64,000 nt of DNA from contig NZ_JAVHUY010000001.1 of assembly GCF_031085175.1 (NCBI RefSeq), positions 186,001 through 250,000 of the forward strand, read 5' to 3'. The translations under genes and the position numbers were made by a program. The notes under the pieces are model-generated. The model was not told where the DNA came from, did no database searches, and saw only the letters and a program-made list of their open reading frames with translations. Within the stretch, counting starts at the first letter, position 1; each line of letters opens with the position of its first letter. This DNA comes from Phytohabitans maris. GTDB taxonomy: Bacteria > Actinomycetota > Actinomycetes > Mycobacteriales > Micromonosporaceae. Shown here in pieces: positions 6,791 to 15,554 of the stretch.

Positions 6791-8440
6791 CTACGGCAAA
6801 TCTATGGCCAACGGCGTCACATTGGCAGGATCGCTGATAGCAGGATAGCCGGTGCGCGTTGTGTTGTGGTGAAGACCAAAGCCGGGGGTGCCATACCACA
6901 ACGAGAGTTCAGTCTGGCCGGAGATGTGATTGCTCCGCACGAAACCAAGCTCGTCAACCTTGTCGCCGTTGATGTCGATGGCGATCGGTGTCACGTTTTC
7001 CGGGTCAGAGATTGCAGGATAACCAGTACGCGATGTCGCAAGCTCGGTTGTGTAGTGAGGAGCACCATGCCAGATAGATATCTCCGTTTGGCCTGAGCTG
7101 TGATTTGTGCGGACGAAGGCTAACTCGTCTTTCCCGTCACCGTTTACGTCCATGGCTAACGGTGTGACGTTCTGTGGGTCGCTAATCGCCGGATAACCGG
7201 TCCTGTCAGTGGAGTGATGAAGGTCGTAGTTCGGTGCTCCGTACCATAGGGAGATTTCGGTTCTACCGGACGGGTGATTCGTGCGAATGAAGGCTAACTC
7301 ATCGACGTTATCTCCGTTGATGTCGATGGCCAATGGCGTAACGTTCTCCGGGTCCGTGATGGCTGGATAACCAGTTTGGGGTGCGGCCTTTAGCGTGGTG
7401 AAGTGAGGAGAGCCATCCCAGATCACCGCTTCCGTTCTGCCCGACCAGTGGTTGGTGCGGATGAAGGCAAGTTCGTCGATTCCGTCTCCATTGGTATCCA
7501 GAGCCAGAGGAGTTACGTTCTCGGGGTCGGATATGGCCGGGTAGCCCGTTTGAGGCGCAGCCCGTAGTGTCGTGTAGTCCGGAGCACCGTCCCAGATGAC
7601 GGCTTCCGTCCGGCCTGACCAGTGGTTGGTGCGGATGAAGGCAAGTTCGTCAATTCTGGCAGGTGAGGCCCCGCCGTTGCCACCACCGCCGGAAGCACCA
7701 ACGCCGGGAAGCTTGAGACTAAAATCCGATGGGTTTGTGCCGTTGACATCGATGAAGCTGCTGATCTCGCCGACTGGCTTCCACCTATCGCTTCTGAACT
7801 TGCCGTCAAGCCCTTGGTTGTACTCTGCTAGACGGACCTTTCCTGCGTTCGCTCCGGCCCCTATCTCCTCAACGAAAGCGACATGGCCGGGGGCTTTCCA
7901 GGGTTCTTTATCGTTACCTTCGAAGTGGGCGACGTCTCCTATCTCGGGCGTCTGGTCTACGGCCCAGCCCTTGCCGGGAGCGTTGTTATTCCATGTCGTG
8001 GCATTACCAAGGCCGTTTGGATTGACGCCAAATTCATAGTTGAGACGCCAAGCAGCATACGATGTACAGTTTCGAAAGTAGTAGTTCCAGGCATCATATT
8101 CGCCATATGTCTTGCTGTCCTTGACATATTTTTTGGTCATGCATCCCGATGCGTTGCTCGGACAAGTTTCGTAGCCGTAGTCGGACGTGCTTGCCTTAAG
8201 CTCGGTTGCATCATGCCAGGGATAATCGCCGGTGTTTGCATCGTAGGCGGCTGCCGGTGCCGGATCTACGGCCTCCGCTGTGGTGTACACGGCTGTAGCA
8301 CCCGTAAGCGTAAGTAGTCCTGCTGCTGCGGCTCGTCCGAGTTTAGTGCGGAGCGCTGTAGCTCCATCTCGGACACGATCTAGCAGGGTGAGGTCCTGGG
8401 GTTGCTCCATAGTTGCTGCCTGGGTGAATTCCTTACTCAT
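6791..8440 (-). CDS. Secreted CHAP-domain hydrolase with five C-terminal 58-aa repeats
   Basis: A 549-aa protein. A basic N-terminus and a hydrophobic stretch (about 38-56) indicate secretion. Residues about 70-235 are a CHAP amidase/peptidase domain: the catalytic Cys125 lies in FRNCTSYAAWRL and His186 in APGHVAFVEE. A Gly/Ser linker (248-258) leads to five tandem repeats (263-549), each with ELAFIRTNH, SGRTE, TGYPAISDP and an acidic 'D.NGD' calcium-like turn, similar to FG-GAP/VCBS propeller blades. CHAP enzymes cleave peptidoglycan peptides. The GC content is clearly lower than in neighbouring genes, suggesting recent transfer. ATG 8440 is used; ATG 8410 is an alternative. Confidence 0.85.
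   Translation of the reverse strand: MSKEFTQAATMEQPQDLTLLDRVRDGATALRTKLGRAAAAGLLTLTGATAVYTTAEAVDPAPAAAYDANTGDYPWHDATELKASTSDYGYETCPSNASGCMTKKYVKDSKTYGEYDAWNYYFRNCTSYAAWRLNYEFGVNPNGLGNATTWNNNAPGKGWAVDQTPEIGDVAHFEGNDKEPWKAPGHVAFVEEIGAGANAGKVRLAEYNQGLDGKFRSDRWKPVGEISSFIDVNGTNPSDFSLKLPGVGASGGGGNGGASPARIDELAFIRTNHWSGRTEAVIWDGAPDYTTLRAAPQTGYPAISDPENVTPLALDTNGDGIDELAFIRTNHWSGRTEAVIWDGSPHFTTLKAAPQTGYPAITDPENVTPLAIDINGDNVDELAFIRTNHPSGRTEISLWYGAPNYDLHHSTDRTGYPAISDPQNVTPLAMDVNGDGKDELAFVRTNHSSGQTEISIWHGAPHYTTELATSRTGYPAISDPENVTPIAIDINGDKVDELGFVRSNHISGQTELSLWYGTPGFGLHHNTTRTGYPAISDPANVTPLAIDLP
6794..7654 (-). repeat. Five tandem 174-bp repeats encoding 58-aa propeller-like units
   Basis: The 3' half of the CHAP gene consists of five in-frame units of 174 bp (residues 263-320, 321-378, 379-436, 437-494 and 495-549). 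The first two units share long identical DNA stretches; the later ones have diverged. Units of this type with a conserved acidic NGD loop resemble beta-propeller (FG-GAP-like) blades. Confidence 0.85.
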
Positions 8441-8491
8441 GTACTCCTTTCCGAGTCGCCTCCCAACCAGACGTACATTGCATATTGTGAT

Positions 8492-9106
8492 TTACTGTAC
8501 TTGCTGCAAGCTTTCAGCGGCTTTTGCGAGTTTCTCGATCTCACCAGCCAGACGGCTGAACTCCTCTTGGTCGGCCGAGAAGCAGGCGTCACGCATAGAA
8601 AAGACGTAGTACCACTGGTCTCCAATATGAGTCTCTGAGCTATAGCCTACAGCTAGTTCCTGGGAGATCTCGGTAGGTGGTTTCTGGGTTCGCTGCATGG
8701 AGACTACGCCGCCATACTTACCAGACTCACCTGGATCCGTCGTCTCCTGCAACTGGCAGTTGCTTCCGGGAAGCCTATCGATCTCACCGATTGCGAAGTT
8801 GGCGCTTTGCTCACCAGATGCAGACGTAAAGATCCCGTACTTTACATCACCTTTCAACTCCTCCGGCAACTCAAACCGTACGCCCCACTCGCTAATGACA
8901 AGATACTGGCCGCCTTCGGATGGGTCGGCTTGCTCCTCGCCCTGGCTACCTTGGTTGGTGTTCGTTGCCGAGTTGTTTGCGGGTTTGTCGTCCTTGTTCT
9001 TGTCCCAGACGTACCAGCCACCAAAGGCGACTGCCGCCACAACCACTACAATTGCAATGATGAGGCCCAAGTGAGCAAAGCCTCGTGAGGGGTTTGTTTT
9101 TTGCAT
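8492..9106 (-). CDS. Membrane-anchored extracytoplasmic protein, Saccharibacteria-like
   Basis: A 204-aa protein with a short N-terminus (RGFAHLG), one membrane helix (about 14-33, LIIAIVVVVAAVAFGGWYV), a WDKNKDD junction, a polar Asn/Gln/Ser-rich linker (35-62) and a C-terminal domain starting at YLVISEWGVRFELP. Two cysteines (in SNCQLQ and DACFSA) could form a disulfide outside the cell. The N-terminal layout and the 'EWGVRF' domain remind me strongly of proteins of Candidatus Saccharibacteria (TM7); this is from memory. It lies 51 bp upstream of the CHAP gene on the same strand and shares its low GC. Its function is unknown. Confidence 0.7.
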   Translation of the reverse strand: MQKTNPSRGFAHLGLIIAIVVVVAAVAFGGWYVWDKNKDDKPANNSATNTNQGSQGEEQADPSEGGQYLVISEWGVRFELPEELKGDVKYGIFTSASGEQSANFAIGEIDRLPGSNCQLQETTDPGESGKYGGVVSMQRTQKPPTEISQELAVGYSSETHIGDQWYYVFSMRDACFSADQEEFSRLAGEIEKLAKAAESLQQVQ

Positions 9107-9419
9107 GGATCGTTCCTGTGTTACTTGTTACGACAAATTATCCCGGAATGTCGAGCGATATTGCAAGTCTTTTGTCATTGCTAAAGATATAGCCACGCCC
9201 GCTTCTGTGGATTTCGAGCGCGAAAGTTCAGGATTACTTAATGATTCACGCGTCGTCCGGCAATCCGACTTGCACCGGACTGCGGCCTAGGTACGGTAGG
9301 CTGGCGGTCACACATTGGTGCCTTCCTTCCGCAAACGGATGGCGCAGCGGCTCCTCTCCGGGAGGGAGAGGAGCCGCGTTGTTCTCGCCGACCGTGACCG
9401 GCCACTAGGCTTTCCTGCC
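9107..9419. other. Intergenic stretch, AT-rich promoter region then GC-rich
   Basis: No gene is supported. The first 150 bp are AT-rich and should hold the promoter of the minus-strand gene ending at 9106. Around 9340-9375 a partial inverted repeat (GGCTCCTCTCC with GGAGAGGAGCC, positions about 9349-9373) forms a hairpin before the next gene. Confidence 0.4.
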
Positions 9420-9917
9420 GTGGAAGCTACTGCGATCATCGCTGTCGCCGGTCTCGTGACGACTACGGCTTGCGCGCTGGGCGTTCCCTTCATCCAGGGC
9501 CGCCTCGCAGCGCAACGCGAGCGGGCGATGAGGCTCCGCGACGAGCGCCTGGTCGTCTATACCGATGCGATGTTCTACATGCGCGCCATACAGGGCCGCT
9601 TGGACGAGACCGTCGAAGATCCCGACCTCCAGCGGTCGTACACGTGGCCGGAGACTCCTCACCAGGATCTGACAACAGCGCGACTCCACCTCATCGCGCC
9701 CGAAGAGGTGATGCGGCGCTGGGACGAGCTGATACACGCCTGGGAAGTCATGACGTGGAACATGGAACAGGACGGTCCGGTCAACGAACGGGGCCAGTAC
9801 CACGCCAGCGAAGACCAGGCGGACGTAAAGCGCGTTCGGCGGGCCATCGAAGGGCTAACCGTCGCACTACGTGAGGCCGCAGGTGCGGAAGCACGCGCCA
9901 GCCAGCCCTTACGGTGA
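9420..9917 (+). CDS. Hypothetical membrane-anchored protein
   Basis: A 165-aa protein with an N-terminal membrane helix (about 2-22, IIAVAGLVTTTACALGVPFI), then a charged, helical cytoplasmic part rich in Arg and Glu (RLAAQRERAMRLRDERL). Proteins of this layout are common in actinomycetes and have no known function. GTG 9420 is preferred because it puts the helix at the N-terminus; an upstream GTG in the same frame would add 35 basic residues read from the hairpin region, which is less likely. Confidence 0.6.
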   Translation: MEATAIIAVAGLVTTTACALGVPFIQGRLAAQRERAMRLRDERLVVYTDAMFYMRAIQGRLDETVEDPDLQRSYTWPETPHQDLTTARLHLIAPEEVMRRWDELIHAWEVMTWNMEQDGPVNERGQYHASEDQADVKRVRRAIEGLTVALREAAGAEARASQPLR

Positions 9918-10122
9918 CTGGTTAGCGCCGCCATTTCGCACATCCGGTGATGCCCCCGACCACCAATTTGCCCTTGTCCACTTTGGGCGATTCGTACATA
10001 ATCTGGGCTTGGAACGCTACGTGGCAACGGAGGAACGGCTTGTGCCGCTTACACTGAGTTGCCGCCCGGCAGTAGGAAGGCGCACGTCGCCGCGCGTTCC
10101 GCATGGCAGGAGTACCAACCCG

Positions 10123-11055
10123 ATGAACCCACCCCGAACGATCAAGAGAATCGACCCCAACGCCTACAACGCCCTGGCGGACGCGTTGGCGGTGATCTTT
10201 TGGAACAAGCGCCCGCAGGAGCGCTACCTCCGCGGCCTGCTACGCGACTACCCGGAGCTGCTGGCCCGCCTCGACTTCAACGGCGAAACCAAGCGCGAGA
10301 CCGCAGGGCGGCTTGTCGAGCTGCTCATGGCCAACGAAGCCAAGTACCAGGGCGTCGCTATCGCCCTCATGCTGTCAGTCGCCAAGATGGACAGCTTCCC
10401 GAACTTGGAGCAGCAGGAGGATAGCGAACAGATGCTGGCGGTGGCCCGAGCCGCCGTCGCCGAGCTGCGCAAGTGGACGAGCCGACACCAAGCCGTCGTC
10501 GAGGAGCACGAGAAGTACGCCACCGAGCTGGCCGCAGCCGCAGAGAAAGCCAACCGCAGCCGAGCACTGTCGGCCTCGCTCGCCGACCTCAAGGCGCTGT
10601 TCTTTGCCATGCACAGCCGCACCGACGCCCAGGCGCGCGGCAAGGAGTTCGAGGGGTTCATCAACCGGCTGTTCGGCCTCTACGACCTCAACCCGCGCGC
10701 CGCGTACAGCCTGGAGCGTGAGCAGATCGACGGCGCGTTCAGCTTCGAGACGGACGACTACATCCTGGAGGCCCGCTGGTGGAAGACGTCCATCGGGCGC
10801 GAGCACCTGGACGTGTTCAAGGCGAAGATCGCTCGCAAGGGCAAGAACGCGCTCGGCCTTTTCATCAGCGTCAACGGCTTCACGAAGGACGCGCTCGACG
10901 AGTACAGCGCGGCGACGCCCTTCATCACGATGGACGGCATGGACTTCACGGCCGTGCTTGAGGAGCGCGTGCGCCTCGATGACTTGCTGCGCCGGAAGAA
11001 GCGACACGCTAACGAGACGGGCAACTGCTACTTCCCGGCGTTTCAAATGTTCTGA
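10123..11055 (+). CDS. Restriction-endonuclease-like protein (PD-(D/E)XK-type C-terminal domain)
   Basis: A 310-aa protein. ATG 10123 follows AGGAG (10108-10112). The N-terminal half is helical with a likely coiled coil (about 115-155, RHQAVVEEHEKYATELAAA). The C-terminal half (about 170-285) has the layout of a restriction-nuclease fold: GKEFEGFINRLF, then EQIDGAFSF with an Asp, then DDYILEARWW, where Glu is the likely metal ligand. The usual E-x-K appears as E-A-R, so the catalytic lysine may be replaced by arginine or the enzyme may be inactive. It ends 15 bp before an AlbA/Schlafen-type gene, and the two are probably one operon, likely a defence unit. Confidence 0.65.
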   Translation: MNPPRTIKRIDPNAYNALADALAVIFWNKRPQERYLRGLLRDYPELLARLDFNGETKRETAGRLVELLMANEAKYQGVAIALMLSVAKMDSFPNLEQQEDSEQMLAVARAAVAELRKWTSRHQAVVEEHEKYATELAAAAEKANRSRALSASLADLKALFFAMHSRTDAQARGKEFEGFINRLFGLYDLNPRAAYSLEREQIDGAFSFETDDYILEARWWKTSIGREHLDVFKAKIARKGKNALGLFISVNGFTKDALDEYSAATPFITMDGMDFTAVLEERVRLDDLLRRKKRHANETGNCYFPAFQMF

Positions 11056-11070
11056 GGAGTCACGAAACGT

Positions 11071-12597
11071 ATGTCGGTGGTTGTCGAACCAGTCCTAACC
11101 ATAGAAAAGCTCCGCGAAGTGCTGGCGGAAGGTCACGAGCAACAGGCGCTCGACTTCAAGCGGACGCTAGATCTAAACGAGCGCCGCGACATTGTAGAGC
11201 TTGTTAAGGACGTGGCGGCGATGCAGGCCGAAGCGTCAGGCGGTTACATCGTCGTGGGAGCAGATGACCACGGCAAGATAGTACCCGACCTCACGCCGAC
11301 GCTCGCCGCGCTCTTTGACGAGGCAACCCTGCGCGCCAAGCTGAAGAAGTACGTCGCCGAGCCGTTCGACGTCCGCGCCGCAACGCACGACATCGGCGGC
11401 CAGATGGTCGTACTACTCTACATCGGCCCCAACCCGGAGGGCTGGTGCATCTTCACAGCGGACGGCGCCTACGAGAAACAGCCCGGCGCAAAGCCGACCA
11501 CCGTGTTCCGTGTGGGCGAGGTCTTCGTACGCCGCGGTACAGCCAGTGTGCGGTGGGAAGACGCGGACCGGAAGCGGCTCGTGCAGCAAGTCGTGGCGCG
11601 TCAGAAGGAAGCATGGCGGGCCGAGTTCCGGACGAATCTTGCCGCTGTAGACGTAAACCTCAGTGCTCAACGACTCGAACAGTTGCCGTCGTCCGCTGTG
11701 ACGTGGAAACTCGATGCAGCGGGATTCGATGAACTCGTGACTGAACTGATGCGGCGGAACGACGACATCCCATTGATTCGCATGTTGTCGCAGGCCCAAA
11801 CAGACGCAGCCGAACTGGTTGGCGGCGATCTTGATGAGCTGAAAACGCTCCTTGATCGTGTGGCGGGTTTCTCCGCTATCGCGCTTGCGTACGAACGCCT
11901 CCGCTTCTTCGAGCGGGGCGTCGACACGTTCGTGAAGATATACGAACTTGGGGTAGACGATCATGGAATGCGGAGAGGTAACATCGACGCTCCACGTCTC
12001 TGGCTAGAAATTGCCGCGCGGATCTACGGGCTTGGCGGACTGGCGGTACGCAACCGAAACTGGCGGGCGGTGCGGTTCCTGGCAAATCGGAAACCGAGAG
12101 GGCATGACTTTGGCCACTATTCGAACTGGCTACGGCACGCTCAGGTAATGGCCTCGCGGGCAGAAATTCTTGACGATAAAGACAACCCAGGACTGATCGC
12201 TCGCACCCGCAATGTTGTGAGATCGCTCGCCGCCCTCCGCCCGGATGCGGTGCCGGACAGCGACGAAATCCTCGATAGCCTCTGCCAGTTTGACGCTCTA
12301 GCTGGCATTGTTGTGATCGGCGAACGCGGACGCATCAGTAGTGGAAGCTACTACACGAACTTCGCGCGGTACTTTTCGCGTCGCACGGAGCCAGCATTCT
12401 TGCTGCTCGTAAGTAACGCGGATGCACGTAAGACTCTGTTCGTCGGAGACGATCAGCTACTAGCGGACGCTATCCGGGAGATGAGTTACCGGGCAAACCG
12501 TGAAGGCTTCAACTATAACGGCTGGGACGGACTTGAGGACGAAACCGTTATTCGTTTCCTAGCTGATCACCCGACGACACAAGACGAAGAGCAGTGA
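11071..12597 (+). CDS. AlbA_2/Schlafen-type putative DNA-binding protein
   Basis: A 508-aa protein. Residues about 10-170 match the AlbA_2 (divergent AAA_4/Schlafen) domain: EGHEQQALDFKRTLDL, then a GGYIVVGADDHGKI block and later TTVFRVGEVFVRRGTASV. Such domains bind nucleic acid, and in Schlafen-like proteins they can be tRNA/RNA nucleases. The rest (about 190-508) is a long helical region that I do not recognise. A ribosome site (GAGGAG) lies at the end of the nuclease-like gene 15 bp upstream. Together the two form a candidate two-gene defence cassette ended by the terminator at 12639. Confidence 0.7.
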   Translation: MSVVVEPVLTIEKLREVLAEGHEQQALDFKRTLDLNERRDIVELVKDVAAMQAEASGGYIVVGADDHGKIVPDLTPTLAALFDEATLRAKLKKYVAEPFDVRAATHDIGGQMVVLLYIGPNPEGWCIFTADGAYEKQPGAKPTTVFRVGEVFVRRGTASVRWEDADRKRLVQQVVARQKEAWRAEFRTNLAAVDVNLSAQRLEQLPSSAVTWKLDAAGFDELVTELMRRNDDIPLIRMLSQAQTDAAELVGGDLDELKTLLDRVAGFSAIALAYERLRFFERGVDTFVKIYELGVDDHGMRRGNIDAPRLWLEIAARIYGLGGLAVRNRNWRAVRFLANRKPRGHDFGHYSNWLRHAQVMASRAEILDDKDNPGLIARTRNVVRSLAALRPDAVPDSDEILDSLCQFDALAGIVVIGERGRISSGSYYTNFARYFSRRTEPAFLLLVSNADARKTLFVGDDQLLADAIREMSYRANREGFNYNGWDGLEDETVIRFLADHPTTQDEEQ

Positions 12598-12638
12598 TTA
12601 GCGTCCCCGACGATCGGTTGTCCGCAAACAGAAAGAGT

Positions 12639-12679
12639 AATGCAGCTCCCGTGGCAATGCCTGGGAGCTGCATTCTTTT
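12639..12679. terminator. Rho-independent terminator, perfect 12-bp stem
   Basis: AATGCAGCTCCC (12639-12650) pairs perfectly with GGGAGCTGCATT (12663-12674), followed by CTTTT. It ends the AlbA-type operon and may also serve the convergent gene at 12689. Confidence 0.9.
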
Positions 12680-12688
12680 GCTTGGGCC

Positions 12689-13000
12689 TCAGGCGCTGGC
12701 TCCCTCGCAGTCGAGCGCCAACGCCTTCCCGCTGAGCGTGCGGAGGCATAGCTTCCCCGAGCGCTCCAGCTGTTCAAGGTGCCGGTGTGGGTGGTTGCGT
12801 ACCTCCTCGTCGACGCCTGCCATCGCCTCCTCGATCACGAAGGCATCTACGAGAAACGGCGAGGCGAGCGCGAGGCCCGCCTCAACGACGGCGTACGGCA
12901 CGGCTTCGCCGCTACCGCTCCACGTCGCTCGGATGTGGTTCGCGACAACGGTGGCCGCAGTCATGCGTAGGTCCCGTACGTAGGGAACTGTCTTGGACAT
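12689..13000 (-). CDS. Small hypothetical protein at the end of the regulator array
   Basis: A 103-aa protein that I do not recognise. It is mostly helical, with Ala-rich N-terminal helices (DLRMTAATVVANHIRATW), a middle stretch VEAGLALASPFLVDAFVIEEAM and a basic/His segment (NHPHRHLEQLERSGK). It lies on the minus strand 88 bp downstream of the gene at 13089. In actinomycetes such small proteins often accompany Scr1-like regulators, so it may be part of the same unit. No catalytic motif is visible. Confidence 0.5.
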   Translation of the reverse strand: MSKTVPYVRDLRMTAATVVANHIRATWSGSGEAVPYAVVEAGLALASPFLVDAFVIEEAMAGVDEEVRNHPHRHLEQLERSGKLCLRTLSGKALALDCEGASA

Positions 13001-13088
13001 GGACCGACCCTCTCGGAGAAGCAGCGTTGGTCCAAGACCACCAGCGCAACTTTCTCGCCCGCCCCAGAGGACCGTATCGGTCAGGCAG

Positions 13089-13619
13089 TCAGCGAAGCCC
13101 GGCCGGTTGGAGGTGGAGGTCGAGCAGGGCGCTCAGAACCTCGCCATCGCGTACCCGCGGTGCCAGACGCCGAGCCTGTAATAGCAGGTTCGCAACGACC
13201 AGATCAGGTTCGTGGAGCGGCACGTCGAGGACGGTGTGCCTGCGTATCCAGGCCGAGACCTCAGTCCACGAATAGAACTTCGTCTCGCGACCGGGGTTCA
13301 GCGGCGGAGGGAACCCGCCCGGCCCCTGCTTGCCTATCGCCCAGAGCCGGACGGCTTCCCTGGAGCGGCCGACCCTCTCCCCGATGTGGGCGAGTGTGAC
13401 CCAATCGCCGTCGTACACCCGGATCGGCGGGAGGTCGGCTGCCTCCAGGTCGCGGATAGCGGAGGCGACTGCCTCAGCGAGCGTGCCTGCCTCCCGCTGC
13501 ACCGTGACCTCACGCTGGTCCGGGTTGAGGTAGATGTCCTGGTGTTCGGCGACCAGGGCCGCGGCTCGCCGCTTGTCGGGTAGGCGCTCCAGGAGCAACG
13601 CGAAGTGATGCAGGCCCAT
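13089..13619 (-). CDS. HTH DNA-binding protein
   Basis: A 176-aa protein with a strong ribosome site (AAGGAGGAGTG) before ATG 13619. Residues about 74-130 read as a helix-turn-helix followed by a wing: WVTLAHIGERVGRSREAVRLWAIG, then GPGGFPPPLN and the FYSWTEVSAWI strand, a pattern seen in MerR/AlpA-like winged domains. The N-terminal half (1-65) has no recognised motif. It lies 16 bp after the DUF5753 gene at 13636 and is probably cotranscribed. Its target is unknown. Confidence 0.65.
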   Translation of the reverse strand: MGLHHFALLLERLPDKRRAAALVAEHQDIYLNPDQREVTVQREAGTLAEAVASAIRDLEAADLPPIRVYDGDWVTLAHIGERVGRSREAVRLWAIGKQGPGGFPPPLNPGRETKFYSWTEVSAWIRRHTVLDVPLHEPDLVVANLLLQARRLAPRVRDGEVLSALLDLHLQPAGLR

Positions 13620-13635
13620 GACACTCCTCCTTCGC

Positions 13636-14499
13636 TCAGGCGAGCGCTTCGTCGGCGATCAGCTTCAACGAGTCCTCGGTGTCGAGCGCAATCCCGCTGA
13701 TGTGCTCGAACGCCTCCCGATAGTTCTCCGCCGCGTGTGCTTCGAGGGCAAGCCGTCCGCCGAGGTGTTCCAGGAGTACGACGGGCGGATAGGGGCGCTC
13801 CATCTCGCAGAGCGTGAAGGTGCCGTACATGCCCGCGTGCCAGTTCGCCGGCGGGACCAGCCGCACCTTGACGTGCGGGCGCTCGACGACACGGACCAAG
13901 TGCTCCAACTGCTGCCGCAGCACGGCACGCCCCCCGATGGGCTTGCGGAGTACGTGTTCCTCCATGAAGACCGTCAGCCGCTTCTCCGGCTTGTCGTCCA
14001 GCACACGCTGCCGGTCAAGACATTGCTGCACCAGGCTGTCCACCTTGGACGGATGTGCCTGTGGACCGCTCGTTGCCCGGATGACTGCCTCGGCGTAATC
14101 TCGCGTCCACAGCAAGGGCGGGATGAACATCGCAGCGTAGACACGCAGCTCGACAGCGCGCTCTTGGAGCCACCAGTGGTTCACCACCGTCAGGCTCGCT
14201 GCTCCGGTATGTCCGTCCTGCTCCCACTGGTCGATGCGCCAGGCATCCTGCGCCAGGGTCAGGAGCTTCTGCCGCTCGGATTCGTCAAAGACGCCGTACA
14301 CATCAAGCAGCGCCATGACGTGATCGCGCCGGAACGGCCACTCTGCACGCTCGTACCGCGCGAGCGTCGAGAACTCGACGCCCAGGTATGCAGCGACGTA
14401 CTTCAGCGTCAAACCGCGTTCGTCGCGCAACTCGCGCATCCCCGTGCCCAGCAGCCGAGCACGCATCGTCTGGACGAACTGCTCCCGTTTGGTTGGCAC
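13636..14499 (-). CDS. Scr1-type XRE regulator with DUF5753 domain (third in array)
   Basis: A 287-aa regulator starting at GTG, with ribosome site GAGAGGAG inside the end of the upstream gene. Residues about 12-70 are an XRE helix-turn-helix (LRDERGLTLKYVAAYLGVEF, then STLARYERAEWPF). Residues about 100-280 are the DUF5753 effector domain, with WWLQERAVELRVYAAMFIPPLL, TRDYAEAVIRA and RQRVL, ending in a DUF5753-typical ENYREAFEHIS helix. This family includes the Scr1 antitoxin-like regulators, often paired with DUF397 proteins. No DUF397 gene is seen here. It lies 3 bp after the related gene at 14503. Confidence 0.85.
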   Translation of the reverse strand: MPTKREQFVQTMRARLLGTGMRELRDERGLTLKYVAAYLGVEFSTLARYERAEWPFRRDHVMALLDVYGVFDESERQKLLTLAQDAWRIDQWEQDGHTGAASLTVVNHWWLQERAVELRVYAAMFIPPLLWTRDYAEAVIRATSGPQAHPSKVDSLVQQCLDRQRVLDDKPEKRLTVFMEEHVLRKPIGGRAVLRQQLEHLVRVVERPHVKVRLVPPANWHAGMYGTFTLCEMERPYPPVVLLEHLGGRLALEAHAAENYREAFEHISGIALDTEDSLKLIADEALA

Positions 14500-14502
14500 C
14501 GT

Positions 14503-15387
14503 TTACTCCTCTCGTTTGGGTGAACGCTCGGCGGCCTCGGCGATTACGGCAGCGGATGCTGCCGAGTCCAGTGCCGCCTGCGACAACTGCTCGAAGGCTT
14601 GGCCGTACTGTGCGGCACACCGCTCCTCGTGGATGGTCGGATCGGTCAGGCCGTGGACCGTGGCCACAGAGCCGCGAGGCTGCCCCAGATCGAAGACGGC
14701 GAAGGAGGTATCCATCCCCGGCAGATACGACGCGCTTGCGGGCAGCACCTGGAGCGAGATGTGCGGCCACGTGGAACGCTCGGCCAGGAGATGAAGCTGC
14801 CGACGAAGAACTCCGGCAACACGACCTGGTGGCCGGTGGAGCGCTGCTTCTGCGACCACAGCGCGAATCGTGGCCTGCGGTGAACCGCTCAGCACCCGCT
14901 GCCGCTCCTCGCATGCCCACCCCCACCAGGCCGCCTCACGTGGGAAGGCCGTGGGGCCGATGCGCTGCTGGGCAACAGCCTCGGCGTAGTCGGGGAGCTG
15001 CAACAGATCCGGAACCAGCGTGGCGCTGTAGCACCGGATGAATCTGGCCTGCGACTCCAACCAGAGGAAATCGAGCATGGCGGGCGTTAGCAGCGGCGCG
15101 TCGACGTGGTTCTCCCAGCGGTGCAAGTGCCGCACGTCGCGCGCCAGCTCCAGGAGCAAGTCGCGTTCTTCCTTGTCACAGACGCCGTACAGCTCCAGCA
15201 CCGCAGCGACCTGGCTCACCTGGAGCAGATGGGCTCCTTGTTCCGCAGCCTTGATCTCGGCATAGGGCACGCCGAGTGTGCGCTCGACGTACCGCAGCGT
15301 AAACCCGTGATCTTCGCGTGACGCCCGCAAGTGGCGGCCCAGCCAGCGTGAGCGAAGCGACGGTTCAGCAGTTCGCAGCGTGGTCAC
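14503..15387 (-). CDS. Scr1-type XRE regulator with DUF5753 domain (second in array)
   Basis: A 294-aa regulator. The XRE motif is LGRHLRASREDHGFTLRYV followed by PYAEIKAAEQGAHLL (about 15-60). DUF5753 follows, with FLWLESQARFIRCYSATLVP, LLQLPDYAEAV and RQRVLSG. GTG 15387 was chosen because AGGGAGA precedes it closely and the homologous HTH begins soon after; the open frame extends about 130 bp further upstream without other support. It is related to, but clearly diverged from, the genes on both sides, suggesting an old duplication. Confidence 0.8.
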   Translation of the reverse strand: MTTLRTAEPSLRSRWLGRHLRASREDHGFTLRYVERTLGVPYAEIKAAEQGAHLLQVSQVAAVLELYGVCDKEERDLLLELARDVRHLHRWENHVDAPLLTPAMLDFLWLESQARFIRCYSATLVPDLLQLPDYAEAVAQQRIGPTAFPREAAWWGWACEERQRVLSGSPQATIRAVVAEAALHRPPGRVAGVLRRQLHLLAERSTWPHISLQVLPASASYLPGMDTSFAVFDLGQPRGSVATVHGLTDPTIHEERCAAQYGQAFEQLSQAALDSAASAAVIAEAAERSPKREE

Positions 15388-15554
15388 ATGTCTCCCTACG
15401 TGGACGCCCAGCCGGACGGAGGCTCGTGTCACGTCCGGCCGGGGTCTTCCCGGTGCGCCAAGGGGCCGGGTCATCGCTGTTGGGGGACGGCGGACACGTA
15501 CCCTGGCGGCTCCAACCATCGGGGAGAGCAGACGCGATTGGGAACGAAGTTGCT

